Source: Dehalococcoidales bacterium (GTDB lineage Bacteria; Chloroflexota; Dehalococcoidia; Dehalococcoidales; UBA2162). Taken from it: DNA of 5,527 bases. The notes below the pieces were generated by a model. The model made no database searches. It was not told the DNA's origin and saw nothing but the letters and a program-made list of their open reading frames with translations. The stretch is from assembly GCA_002685815.1 (NCBI GenBank), contig NYYM01000018.1, positions 39,129 to 44,655 of the forward strand. Direction: 5' to 3'. This document shows positions 1 to 4,623 of this stretch, in pieces. Position 1 is the stretch's first letter. Each line of letters begins with the position of its first letter. Both the position numbers and the translations under genes were made by a program.

Positions 1-875
1 CCGTGACGATAGGCTGCTTCCATGGCCACGTAGCCGAAAAGGTTGGGTGGACCCACCCCCGCTCTGGCTTCATTAAAGCTGTCACGCAGTTTCTTATTGG
101 GAATAATTATGGATGAAGCGTGCAAACCGGCCAAGTTAAACGTCTTGCTGGGGGCCATACAGATGATACAATTCTGTTCGAATTCCTTAGAAATGGTAGC
201 GAATGAAGTATGCTTGTTCCCTTTGAAAAGGATTTCACAGTGGATCTCATCTGAAATCACGGTCGCCCCGTTGCCTATTACAATCTCACCCATCCGGGTT
301 AGATCTTCGCGGTCCCAGACACGCCCGATCGGGTTGTGAGGATTACACAGGACGAGCGCTCTTACCCGGCTCGGACCGGCCCGCATTCCGAGCTTGGGGT
401 GAAATTTGCTTTCCAGGTCTTCGAAGTCCATCTGGTAACGTCCCCCGGAAAGTTTCAGTTCATTGGTTGCTATCTGACAGCCATTCTGTCTGACAGAGTT
501 AAAGAATGGGAAATACGCCGGTTCCTGCAGTATAATCTCGTCACCGGGACGGGCCAGGGATCTGATGGCGATATTGATGGCTGGAACAACCCCGGGGGTA
601 AAGACAATCCATTCCGGATCTATCCGCCAGTCAAACTTCCCTTCCATGCGCTCGACAATCGCTTCAATCAGGCTGTCGCCTGGTTCGGTGTAGCCATAGA
701 ACTCATGGGTGGCCCGCTCCTGCAAAGCCTCGATAATGGGCCTGGCAGCCGAGAAATCCATATCCGCCACCCACATCGGAATGATGTCATTGCTGCCGAA
801 GATCGCCTCCCGCCTGTCCCATTTTGAACAATTGGTATTTTCTCGCGAGCATATCTCGTCGAAGTCGTACTTCAT
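1..875 (-). CDS. MalY/PatB-family PLP-dependent C-S lyase/aminotransferase (3' partial)
   Basis: This is a fold-type I PLP enzyme of the MalY/PatB group. Family members cleave cystathionine or related cysteine S-conjugates to a thiol, pyruvate and ammonia in the cytoplasm, or act as aminotransferases. I translated the minus strand by hand and it is open without a break for 291 codons to the window edge. About 100 C-terminal residues of a usual ~390 are missing. The N-terminus (MKYDFDEI...NCSKWD) and the MWVADMDF segment are typical of the family. NPHNPIG begins at N178, the SDEIH motif has the cofactor-binding aspartate at D209, and SKTFNLAG carries the Schiff-base lysine at K244. The start at 875 is the only in-frame ATG after an upstream TGA. 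The nearest Shine-Dalgarno (894-900) is about 18 nt away and better placed for a minicistron. The substrate cannot be told from sequence. Confidence 0.93.
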   Translation of the reverse strand, partial: MKYDFDEICSRENTNCSKWDRREAIFGSNDIIPMWVADMDFSAARPIIEALQERATHEFYGYTEPGDSLIEAIVERMEGKFDWRIDPEWIVFTPGVVPAINIAIRSLARPGDEIILQEPAYFPFFNSVRQNGCQIATNELKLSGGRYQMDFEDLESKFHPKLGMRAGPSRVRALVLCNPHNPIGRVWDREDLTRMGEIVIGNGATVISDEIHCEILFKGNKHTSFATISKEFEQNCIICMAPSKTFNLAGLHASSIIIPNKKLRDSFNEARAGVGPPNLFGYVAMEAAYRH

Positions 876-889
876 ATCAGTTTTCCCAT
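872..889 (-). CDS. Five-codon minicistron overlapping the PatB-type start
   Basis: An ATG at 889 opens a reading frame encoding MGKLI. Its TGA stop (874-872) overlaps the ATG of the downstream lyase gene (875-873) in an ATATGA arrangement. The Shine-Dalgarno-like AGGAGAG at 900-894 sits about 6 nt before this ATG, measured from GGAG. That is ideal for the minicistron and too far for the lyase gene. I infer that ribosomes may load here and reinitiate on the lyase. Alternatively the lyase uses the weak GGGA nearer its own start and the minicistron is chance. Confidence 0.35.
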   Translation of the reverse strand: MGKLI

Positions 890-893
890 TCTT

Positions 894-900
894 CTCTCCT
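894..900 (-). promoter_or_regulatory. Shine-Dalgarno AGGAGAG ahead of the minicistron/lyase pair
   Basis: The minus strand reads AGGAGAG here, 6 nt (from GGAG) before the minicistron ATG at 889 and about 18 nt before the lyase ATG at 875. A short hairpin (CCGGC/GCCGG, 904-908 with 919-923) lies immediately upstream in the same leader. Confidence 0.55.
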
Positions 901-962
901 CATCCGGCAGACTTTGCCGCCGGTTAGCCTGCGATACCCTGAATTTATTTGATTATGCCTAT

Positions 963-991
963 ATTCTATTACCGGGACGGGCAAAAAACAA
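963..991 (-). promoter_or_regulatory. Possible promoter of the lyase gene
   Basis: On the minus strand, TTGTTT (991-986) is separated by 17 nt from TAGAAT (968-963), which matches the -10 consensus at five of six positions. The -35 is poor (three of six). Transcription from it would give a leader of roughly 80 nt. It is the best candidate in an A/T-rich stretch, but weak. Confidence 0.35.
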
Positions 992-1103
992 TAAGTCACC
1001 AGATCCACGCCTGGAAGCGTCTCTTTCTGCTCTCAAATTACCGCCCCTGCCCGAATGTGACCCCGTTCCCCTCATCTTTTTATCTAACCCAGCCTTGCAG
1101 AGT
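992..1103. other. Intergenic spacer between divergent genes, nothing recognised
   Basis: This spacer lies between the divergent lyase and zinc-ribbon promoters. I see no convincing ORF, terminator or repeat, only a short ACGC/GCGT inverted repeat around 1007-1020. Confidence 0.5.
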
Positions 1104-1132
1104 TTGACATTGTTGAACGATGCCCCTAGACT
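1104..1132 (+). promoter_or_regulatory. Strong sigma70-type promoter for the zinc-ribbon gene leader
   Basis: A perfect -35 TTGACA (1104-1109) is followed after exactly 17 nt by TAGACT (1127-1132), which matches TATAAT at four of six positions. The predicted transcript start is near 1139, about 140 nt before the zinc-ribbon ATG. The whole structured leader would therefore be transcribed. Confidence 0.7.
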
Positions 1133-1139
1133 AGGTTTA

Positions 1140-1260
1140 ACCAGTTCCTGCTAGCACTGGAACACGTGTGTTTCTGGCAGTGGCAGGGAAACCGGCGGAT
1201 ACCGCCGCTACTGGGCGGACAGGCCGATACCGAAGGGTAGTCGGCCATAACTAAGGAATA
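1140..1260 (+). ncRNA. Structured 5' leader (three hairpins), candidate cis-regulatory RNA
   Basis: Three stem-loops follow one another between the promoter and the Shine-Dalgarno. The first is long and imperfect: 1145-1151 pairs with 1183-1190, 1155-1159 with 1178-1182, and 1161-1164 with 1169-1172. The second is CGGCGG/CCGCCG (1193-1198 with 1202-1207) with a three-base loop. The third is GGCCGATACC (1222-1231) pairing with 1236-1246, with one bulged G and a GAAG loop. CCGCC at 1202-1206 could instead pair with GGCGG at 1214-1218, so two states are possible. The 11-mer GGCGGATACCG (1194-1204) recurs at 1222-1232 with one change. No T-run follows, so these are not terminators. It matches no riboswitch consensus I can recall. 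A regulatory role or a separate small RNA is inference. Confidence 0.5.
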
Positions 1261-1264
1261 TTCG

Positions 1265-1276
1265 AAAGGAGGTGAT
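1265..1276 (+). promoter_or_regulatory. Near-perfect Shine-Dalgarno of the zinc-ribbon gene
   Basis: AAAGGAGGTGAT is complementary to essentially the whole anti-Shine-Dalgarno tail of 16S rRNA, and GGAGG lies 8 nt before ATG 1281. It is the strongest ribosome binding site in the window. It fixes the start of a very short gene and suggests high translation. Confidence 0.85.
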
Positions 1277-1280
1277 TCAG

Positions 1281-1421
1281 ATGGAGGCCTATTACATGAA
1301 ATGCCGTACCAAAAGGGAAATAAAAGATCCCCAGGCAATAACCATGAAGAATGGTAAACCAGCAACTCAGGGAACTTGCCCAACCTGTGGCACAAAGATG
1401 TTCAGAATCGGGAAGGCATAA
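1281..1421 (+). CDS. DUF5679-type mini zinc-ribbon protein (46 aa)
   Basis: This 46-residue basic protein resembles the DUF5679 family as I remember it: a tiny, highly conserved zinc ribbon with a KR(E/K)xKDP core, a KNGxPATQG segment and a C-terminal CPxCGTKMFRIG block. The function of the family is unknown. All these blocks are visible here: KREIKDP (11-17), KNGKPATQG (23-31) and CPTCGTKMFRIG (33-44). The C-terminal ligand pair is C33 and C36. In the N-terminal pair C8 is present, but position 5, where I expect the partner cysteine, is tyrosine (MEAYYMKC). A single base change (TGC to TAC) would explain it. Start and expression are well supported by the near-perfect Shine-Dalgarno, the strong promoter and the hairpin after the stop. 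The gene appears monocistronic. Nucleic-acid or protein binding would be a guess. Confidence 0.88.
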   Translation: MEAYYMKCRTKREIKDPQAITMKNGKPATQGTCPTCGTKMFRIGKA

Positions 1422-1455
1422 CCCTAATAATAATAGATAATAACATTGAAACTGA

Positions 1456-1497
1456 GGGGGCTGGATGTGCCGCCGAAGAAGATGTCCAGCCCTTCTT
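1456..1497 (+). terminator. Hairpin terminator after the zinc-ribbon gene
   Basis: GGGCTGGA (1458-1465) pairs perfectly with TCCAGCCC (1485-1492), with possible G-T pairs outside and inside the stem. The short pyrimidine tract TTCTT follows. The loop is long and the T-tract imperfect, so termination may be partial. Its place between the zinc-ribbon stop and the next promoter fits a terminator. Confidence 0.6.
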
Positions 1498-1506
1498 ACT
1501 GTATCG

Positions 1507-1535
1507 TTTTCATTCTGAACTGACGGTAGTATAAT
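1507..1535 (+). promoter_or_regulatory. Promoter of the methyltransferase gene
   Basis: A consensus -10 TATAAT (1530-1535) lies 17 nt after TTTTCA (1507-1512), which matches TTGACA at four of six positions. The predicted start near 1542 gives a leader of only about 13 nt. That leader includes the modest Shine-Dalgarno AGGGA (1543-1547) before ATG 1555. Confidence 0.7.
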
Positions 1536-1554
1536 TGCGAGCAGGGAAGTGGAC

Positions 1555-2258
1555 ATGGAAAAACAGTTGGATATGGTCAGGAAGGCCTATGACCTGACCG
1601 TGGAGCAATACCGCCAGAGGAGCAATACCGCCAGAGGATCAATTCCCTGGATGATATCCCTGAAGCGATCAAGAATTCACCGTTCTACAAGTCTCTGGCG
1701 GAAGACCACGATGAACTGAATGCCGGCTCTCCGGAAGTCAAAGATTATCTCAATCCCGAGTCCGGAATGCGATTCCTTGACGCCGGTTGCAGCGCCAATC
1801 TGGTAAACTACCGGCTGGACCGCTGGCCGTCAACCTTCTACGGCGTGGATATCAGCCCGGCGCTGATAGACGCGATGAAGAAATTCGTCTCGCGTGAAAA
1901 TATCATCATCGGCGGGTTATATGTCACGGATCTAACGAGGTTACCCTTCGATGACAGTTTCTTTCATATCTCTATGGTAATCGGTGTGCTGGAATATTGT
2001 ACCTTTGAATACCTGAAAACGGCCCTTTTAAAATTGAACCGGGTTATGAAGCCAGGGGCGAGAGTGGCTCTCGATATCCCTAACCCGAACCATCTCTTTG
2101 TTCACGATATGGAGAGATTAGAACTACACCTGAAACGACCGATTTTTATTCACCCCCGGTCGGAATTCGAAAAACTGCTGGAGCCGCTGTTCTCCACGGA
2201 ATGCGTTGAGGATTCGAAGGTCATGCTCAAGTATTTTCTGAAAGCGGAAAGGGATTAA
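1555..2258 (+). pseudogene. Class I SAM-dependent methyltransferase, frameshifted by a 17-bp duplication
   Basis: From ATG 1555 the frame encodes MEKQLDMVRKAYDLTVEQYRQR and then runs into a stop at 1717-1719 (54 residues). Removing one copy of the 17-bp tandem repeat at 1602-1635 joins this start to the frame ending at 2258, giving a continuous 228-residue Methyltransf_11-type protein. Numbered on that repaired protein, motif I is FLDAGCSANL (68-77), the acidic cofactor-binding residue is D93 in GVDIS, and the LPFDDSFF...IGVLEY and LLKLNRVMKPGARVAL blocks follow as in the family. Motif I lacks the usual second and third glycines. The substrate is unknown. An internal ATG at 1767 could start a 163-residue product, but it begins at motif I, loses the N-terminal helices and has no good Shine-Dalgarno. 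Promoter and start remain good. The break could be a recent mutation, a reversible switch or an assembly error. Confidence 0.85.
1602..1638 (+). repeat. 17-bp tandem duplication (2.2 copies)
   Basis: GGAGCAATACCGCCAGA occurs at 1602-1618 and again, identically, at 1619-1635. The next three bases, GGA, begin a third copy. The unit length is not a multiple of three, so each extra copy moves the reading frame of the methyltransferase gene. One copy gives an intact 228-residue protein. Confidence 0.95.
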
Positions 2259-2268
2259 CTGCTCCCGG

Positions 2269-2511
2269 TCAGCCGAGTTTGCGAATACGCTCCTTAGCCT
2301 CGCTGCCCGTCAGCTTAACGTACCAGTCATTCACCAGTCTGCAGCCCCGGTAGCCGGTCTTTTTGCGCATTCGCATCCTGGCCAGCTTTCCTTTGGCAGA
2401 CCTCTGACAAGACCAGCAGGTTAGACCGTCCCAGGTGTACCACTTGCCGGAATTCTCCCGACGTATCCCGTCGCAGAGCATCAGGGCTACCGATTTCTTG
2501 ATATTGCTCAT
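2269..2511 (-). CDS. Small basic Cys-containing protein, unrecognised (80 aa)
   Basis: I do not recognise a named family with certainty. The protein is rich in Lys and Arg. It has a central WYTWDGLTCWSC block (24-35) with a CxxC pair at C32 and C35, plus C13 and C57, so binding of a metal such as zinc through four cysteines is possible. Aromatic residues cluster around the CxxC. It has no signal peptide or membrane segment. The start is supported by GGAG 8 nt upstream on the minus strand. The gene lies 61 nt downstream of the UroD-superfamily gene on the same strand and probably shares its transcript. Its 3' end converges with the methyltransferase gene, leaving only 10 nt. An overlapping frame at 2327-2545 is less likely because it lacks a comparable ribosome site. 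Confidence 0.7.
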   Translation of the reverse strand: MSNIKKSVALMLCDGIRRENSGKWYTWDGLTCWSCQRSAKGKLARMRMRKKTGYRGCRLVNDWYVKLTGSEAKERIRKLG

Positions 2512-2572
2512 AGAAAGTTCTCCGGCACAATATGCCGATTGTCATTGGATCCCGTTGTTGAGGCGGCTACCC

Positions 2573-3562
2573 CTACGCCAGAGCTCGGCGGACAGCCAGA
2601 ATATTACCCTCGGGAACGGTAATCGGGTAGGTGCAGCCGGCGGAGACAATCAGTCGCCGTCCCCGCGTCTGTCTGACGGCGTCGTGAACTTGAGCCGCGA
2701 CTTCCCGGGGCGTCTCGAATTGGAGGGTCTGGTACTGCTCAACGCCCCCGGCCAAAGCTCCCTTAAAGAGTCCCAGCGCATCTTTAAGTCCGGGTCCTGC
2801 CGATCGGTCATGCCAGTTTATTACCTGCACCGGATAATCGGCCAGTTCAGCGAACATCGGTTGCTGCCCGTGTACGTGAAGCATGTTGAACCAGCCCTGG
2901 CCGGCAGCCTCGAGGATTTCCAGGTCACAGGGACGGCAAAACCGGTCATGTTCGGCAACGCTCATCACCTCATAACCGGCGGCTGAAGTGGACATGAATA
3001 TGCCATCCGCCCCCTCAGCTATGCTGGCTTTCACGAAATCGGCACAGGTTTCGGTCATAGCCTTCAAGGCACGCTCCAGTTTCTCAGGGGCCCGTCTGAG
3101 GTGGGCCAGGTAAACGTCATCGCCGGCCATATAACGGGCCATCGCCATCGGGTTAAACACCGTTTGGATGACGGGTATATCCGGGTCCCGTTTTTCAATG
3201 ACGATCTTCAGGCATTGGAGAATTCGTCCGTAAGTACCCTGATGAATGTCCAGCGGCTTAATGGCATCCCAATCGTCGGTCTGCTGGATGACCCTTTTCT
3301 GGTGAGTACGTTCTCCCAGAAGCCAGCGGCCGCTGGGTAAAGCCAGGTATTTGTGCTCCGCCCCGTAATCGTCGATACAATAGCTGGAAGAAGGGGGAAT
3401 CTTGATAAAATCCCAATCGTATCTCTGTTGAAAATCCAGGGCCCGTTGGGCCAGTAAGTCAGCATCCTGGTCGTCCATCGGCCAGTGTCTCCAGAGAGCT
3501 ACCGGGGGCCGGTCGACCGGCTCTCCGGCCAGCGCCGCTTTAATCCGCTCGTTTTTCTTCAT
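2573..3562 (-). CDS. Uroporphyrinogen decarboxylase-superfamily protein, probable corrinoid/methyl-transfer type
   Basis: This 329-residue TIM-barrel protein belongs to the UroD (HemE/MtaA/CmuA) superfamily. The N-terminus (MKKNERIKAALAGEPVDRPPVALW) has the expected ERIxAAL...PVDRPP pattern. The MRQAGR arginine motif of true uroporphyrinogen decarboxylases is absent, so haem synthesis is unlikely. LHVHG (H229, H231) and SAGC (C310) sit where the methyl-CoM-type methyltransferases of this superfamily carry zinc ligands (HxC...C). The middle ligand would be histidine instead of cysteine here. I infer a zinc-dependent methyltransferase or an uncharacterised relative. Its methyl donor and acceptor are unknown and no corrinoid protein lies in the window. 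It is followed by the small Cys protein in a likely operon and is divergent from cvpA. The start fits the family, yet no Shine-Dalgarno precedes it. Confidence 0.9.
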   Translation of the reverse strand: MKKNERIKAALAGEPVDRPPVALWRHWPMDDQDADLLAQRALDFQQRYDWDFIKIPPSSSYCIDDYGAEHKYLALPSGRWLLGERTHQKRVIQQTDDWDAIKPLDIHQGTYGRILQCLKIVIEKRDPDIPVIQTVFNPMAMARYMAGDDVYLAHLRRAPEKLERALKAMTETCADFVKASIAEGADGIFMSTSAAGYEVMSVAEHDRFCRPCDLEILEAAGQGWFNMLHVHGQQPMFAELADYPVQVINWHDRSAGPGLKDALGLFKGALAGGVEQYQTLQFETPREVAAQVHDAVRQTRGRRLIVSAGCTYPITVPEGNILAVRRALA

Positions 3563-3577
3563 ACTTATTGATACCGC

Positions 3578-3607
3578 TCTATATCAGTTCGCCGATGTCC
3601 CCGTCAA
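3578..3607 (-). promoter_or_regulatory. Promoter of the UroD-superfamily gene (near-leaderless)
   Basis: On the minus strand TTGACG (3607-3602, five of six matches) is followed after 18 nt by TATAGA (3583-3578, four of six). The predicted start, about 3571, is only about 9 nt before ATG 3562. The mRNA would have almost no leader, which agrees with the missing Shine-Dalgarno. Confidence 0.55.
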
Positions 3608-3687
3608 TCTGCTTCAAGTATATCCCTTTGAGACCATTTCCAGCAACAAGCTTCTGAGAATCAGGCCCATTCCATCCCGGCATGGTG

Positions 3688-3693
3688 TATAAT
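3688..3693 (+). promoter_or_regulatory. -10 element of the cvpA promoter
   Basis: A consensus TATAAT stands 46 nt before the cvpA start. I see no good -35 at 16-18 nt upstream. An activator or another -10 feature may compensate. The predicted transcript starts near 3700 and includes the strong GGAGGG site. Confidence 0.5.
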
Positions 3694-3739
3694 AGGACCT
3701 AGCAAAATAATACGAGGGTCAATTGCGGAGGGATGAAAG

Positions 3740-4225
3740 ATGAACTGGCTTGATATATTTCTTATCGTGGCGCTGTTTATTCCGGCCTTTATCGGGTTGA
3801 AGCAAGGCATTATTAAGTCGGCGTTATCGCTGGCAGGCCTGATAGTGGGCGTAGTGCTGGCCAGCAATTTCTATACCGTGCTGGGCAGTGCCTTGAGTCT
3901 TATTCCCAATGAACAAGTGGCTGAATTTGTGGCCTTCGGTCTGATAATAGCTGTTGTGATGCTAATTACCAGCCTGGCGTCCAGGCTTCTGAAGTCCATC
4001 CTGTCGATAGTCATGCTCGGCTGGGTCGATCACCTGGGCGGGGTCGTCTTTGGCGTCCTACTGGGGTCCATTCTATGGGGGGCGACATTGGCGGTCTGGG
4101 TAGGGTTCTTCGGCACCGGACTGGTGACCGAATCATTCATCGCCGCAGTCCTGCTAGATAAATTCCCCCTGGTGCTGGCCATGCTTCCGAGTGAATTCGA
4201 CATAATCCGTAATTATTTCCAGTAA
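3740..4225 (+). CDS. cvpA: CvpA-family inner-membrane protein
   Basis: This 161-residue, very hydrophobic protein has the length and opening of the CvpA family (NWLDIFLIV...GLKQGIIK). The family was named for colicin V production in E. coli. Its exact biochemical role is unsettled, with links to secretion and envelope homeostasis. Four membrane segments are visible at about residues 5-22, 27-50, 63-84 and 97-125. A Gly-rich stretch (LGGVVFGVLLGS) opens the last one, as usual in the family. The start is set by GGAGGG (3727-3732), 7 nt upstream. An ATG at 3733 is out of frame and stops within seven codons. The gene stands alone, divergent from the UroD gene and convergent with the MFS transporter. 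Confidence 0.88.
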   Translation: MNWLDIFLIVALFIPAFIGLKQGIIKSALSLAGLIVGVVLASNFYTVLGSALSLIPNEQVAEFVAFGLIIAVVMLITSLASRLLKSILSIVMLGWVDHLGGVVFGVLLGSILWGATLAVWVGFFGTGLVTESFIAAVLLDKFPLVLAMLPSEFDIIRNYFQ

Positions 4226-4332
4226 ATTACGATCAATTATCGGTGCAGTCTACTCCGGATTTCGCCTTAATATCAACACTTTTCCCGGGCAAGTTTACCC
4301 GGTGCCATTATTGGTTTCCCCCGCGTGGCCCT
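4226..4332. other. cvpA 3' flank, no gene seen
   Basis: No ORF with a ribosome site is visible on either strand. A small hairpin, CCGGG (4285-4289) with CCCGG (4298-4302), lies 60 nt after the cvpA stop. It has no T-run after it, so I do not call it a terminator. Confidence 0.5.
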
Positions 4333-4376
4333 AAACCGGGAAAGGGATCACCGTTTGGTGATCCCTTTCCCGGTTT
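4333..4376. terminator. Perfect 20-bp hairpin, probable bidirectional terminator
   Basis: Positions 4333-4352 pair without mismatch with 4357-4376 around a GTTT loop. The outer ends are AAA/TTT and the core is GGGATCACC/GGTGATCCC followed by TTT. It lies between convergent genes (cvpA and the MFS region), so it could stop transcripts from both sides. A long T-run is lacking on both strands, and a repeat element or processed RNA structure is an alternative. Confidence 0.6.
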
Positions 4377-4404
4377 GAGGTCCTCCGTCTAGACAGAGGA
4401 CCTC
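4377..4404. repeat. Palindrome abutting the 20-bp hairpin
   Basis: GAGGTCCTC (4377-4385) and GAGGACCTC (4396-4404) form a 9-bp inverted repeat around a centre that itself contains the palindrome GTCTAGAC. Only one C/A mismatch breaks full symmetry over 28 nt. It begins at the base after the 20-bp hairpin ends, so the two form a double stem-loop of 72 nt. It could also serve as a protein-binding site. Confidence 0.75.
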
Positions 4405-4421
4405 CACCAATTGTCACTCAT
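4389..4421 (-). CDS. Ten-residue leader peptide with adjacent Trp codons (MSDNWWRSSV)
   Basis: An ATG at 4421 encodes MSDNWWRSSV and then TAG. AAAGGAG (4437-4431) is well placed, 9 nt before the ATG. Two adjacent Trp codons are rare by chance. The stop codon falls inside the palindrome at 4377-4404, and the 20-bp hairpin follows. This is the arrangement of tryptophan attenuator leaders. No trp gene follows on this strand within the window, because transcription would run antisense into cvpA. It is therefore an orphan, a relic or chance. Translation is inferred only from the ribosome site. Confidence 0.4.
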   Translation of the reverse strand: MSDNWWRSSV

Positions 4422-4449
4422 ACAGCTCATCTCCTTTCCGAAGACCCTC

Positions 4450-4623
4450 CTAGACTGTCAACTTCCCCGCCGTCTTCAGTACTTTCCATTTTACAACATC
4501 AAGCCAATACCTCTCAACCAGTGGCTGCGCTTTACCGGATGATGGGCCGAGATGTTTATCCCTGATCGAACAGCTCTCTCAGGATGTTTTTTTCATCTCT
4601 TTACTTCCTCCGTCCTCTGCCAT
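4450..4623 (-). pseudogene. Stop-interrupted small cistron downstream of the MFS gene
   Basis: An ATG at 4623 overlaps the TAA of the MFS gene (TAATG), the usual sign of translational coupling. A second in-frame ATG at 4596 follows a GGAGG. The frame gives MAEDGGSKEMKKTS and then meets TGA at 4581-4579. Beyond the TGA the same frame stays open for 42 codons with protein-like composition (including PLVERYWLDVVKWKVLK) up to TAG at 4452-4450. With one extra A in the A7 run, the stretch just after it would read ILRELFDQG, so small indels in homopolymers may be involved. I do not recognise the protein. It could be a decaying gene, a 14-residue peptide with unrelated downstream sequence, or a sequencing error. 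Confidence 0.35.
4488..4517 (-). promoter_or_regulatory. Promoter candidate for the attenuator-like leader
   Basis: On the minus strand TTGAGA (4517-4512, five of six matches) is followed after 18 nt by TAAAAT (4493-4488, five of six). Transcription would start near 4481, about 60 nt before the leader-peptide ATG at 4421. It lies inside the interrupted small cistron. A separate perfect TTGACA at 4461-4456 has no matching -10. Confidence 0.45.

Noticed and set aside
43..927. Plus-strand open frames at 43-339, 336-827 and 709-927
   Set aside because: They lie opposite the MalY/PatB-type gene, whose minus-strand translation shows all family motifs. The plus-strand products show no recognisable domain or ribosome sites.
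543..983. The 12-mer ACCGGGACGGGC at 543-554 and 971-982
   Set aside because: One copy lies in coding sequence (LARPGD) and one in a spacer. A shared 12-mer is expected about once by chance in a window this size.
1222..1246. Third leader hairpin as an intrinsic terminator
   Set aside because: The stem is strong, but the sequence after it is ATAACTAAGG with no T-run, and a strongly translated gene follows.
1126..1556. Minus-strand open frames at 1126-1395 and 1251-1556
   Set aside because: They cover the zinc-ribbon gene, its leader and its terminator on the opposite strand, with no ribosome site or family resemblance.
2435..2986. 183-codon plus-strand frame and smaller ones opposite the UroD gene
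   Set aside because: They are antisense to a clearly recognised UroD-superfamily protein, and their composition looks like shadow translation.
4579..4581. In-frame TGA as a selenocysteine codon
   Set aside because: I see no convincing bacterial SECIS hairpin just after it, and the flanking residues fit no known selenoprotein motif.
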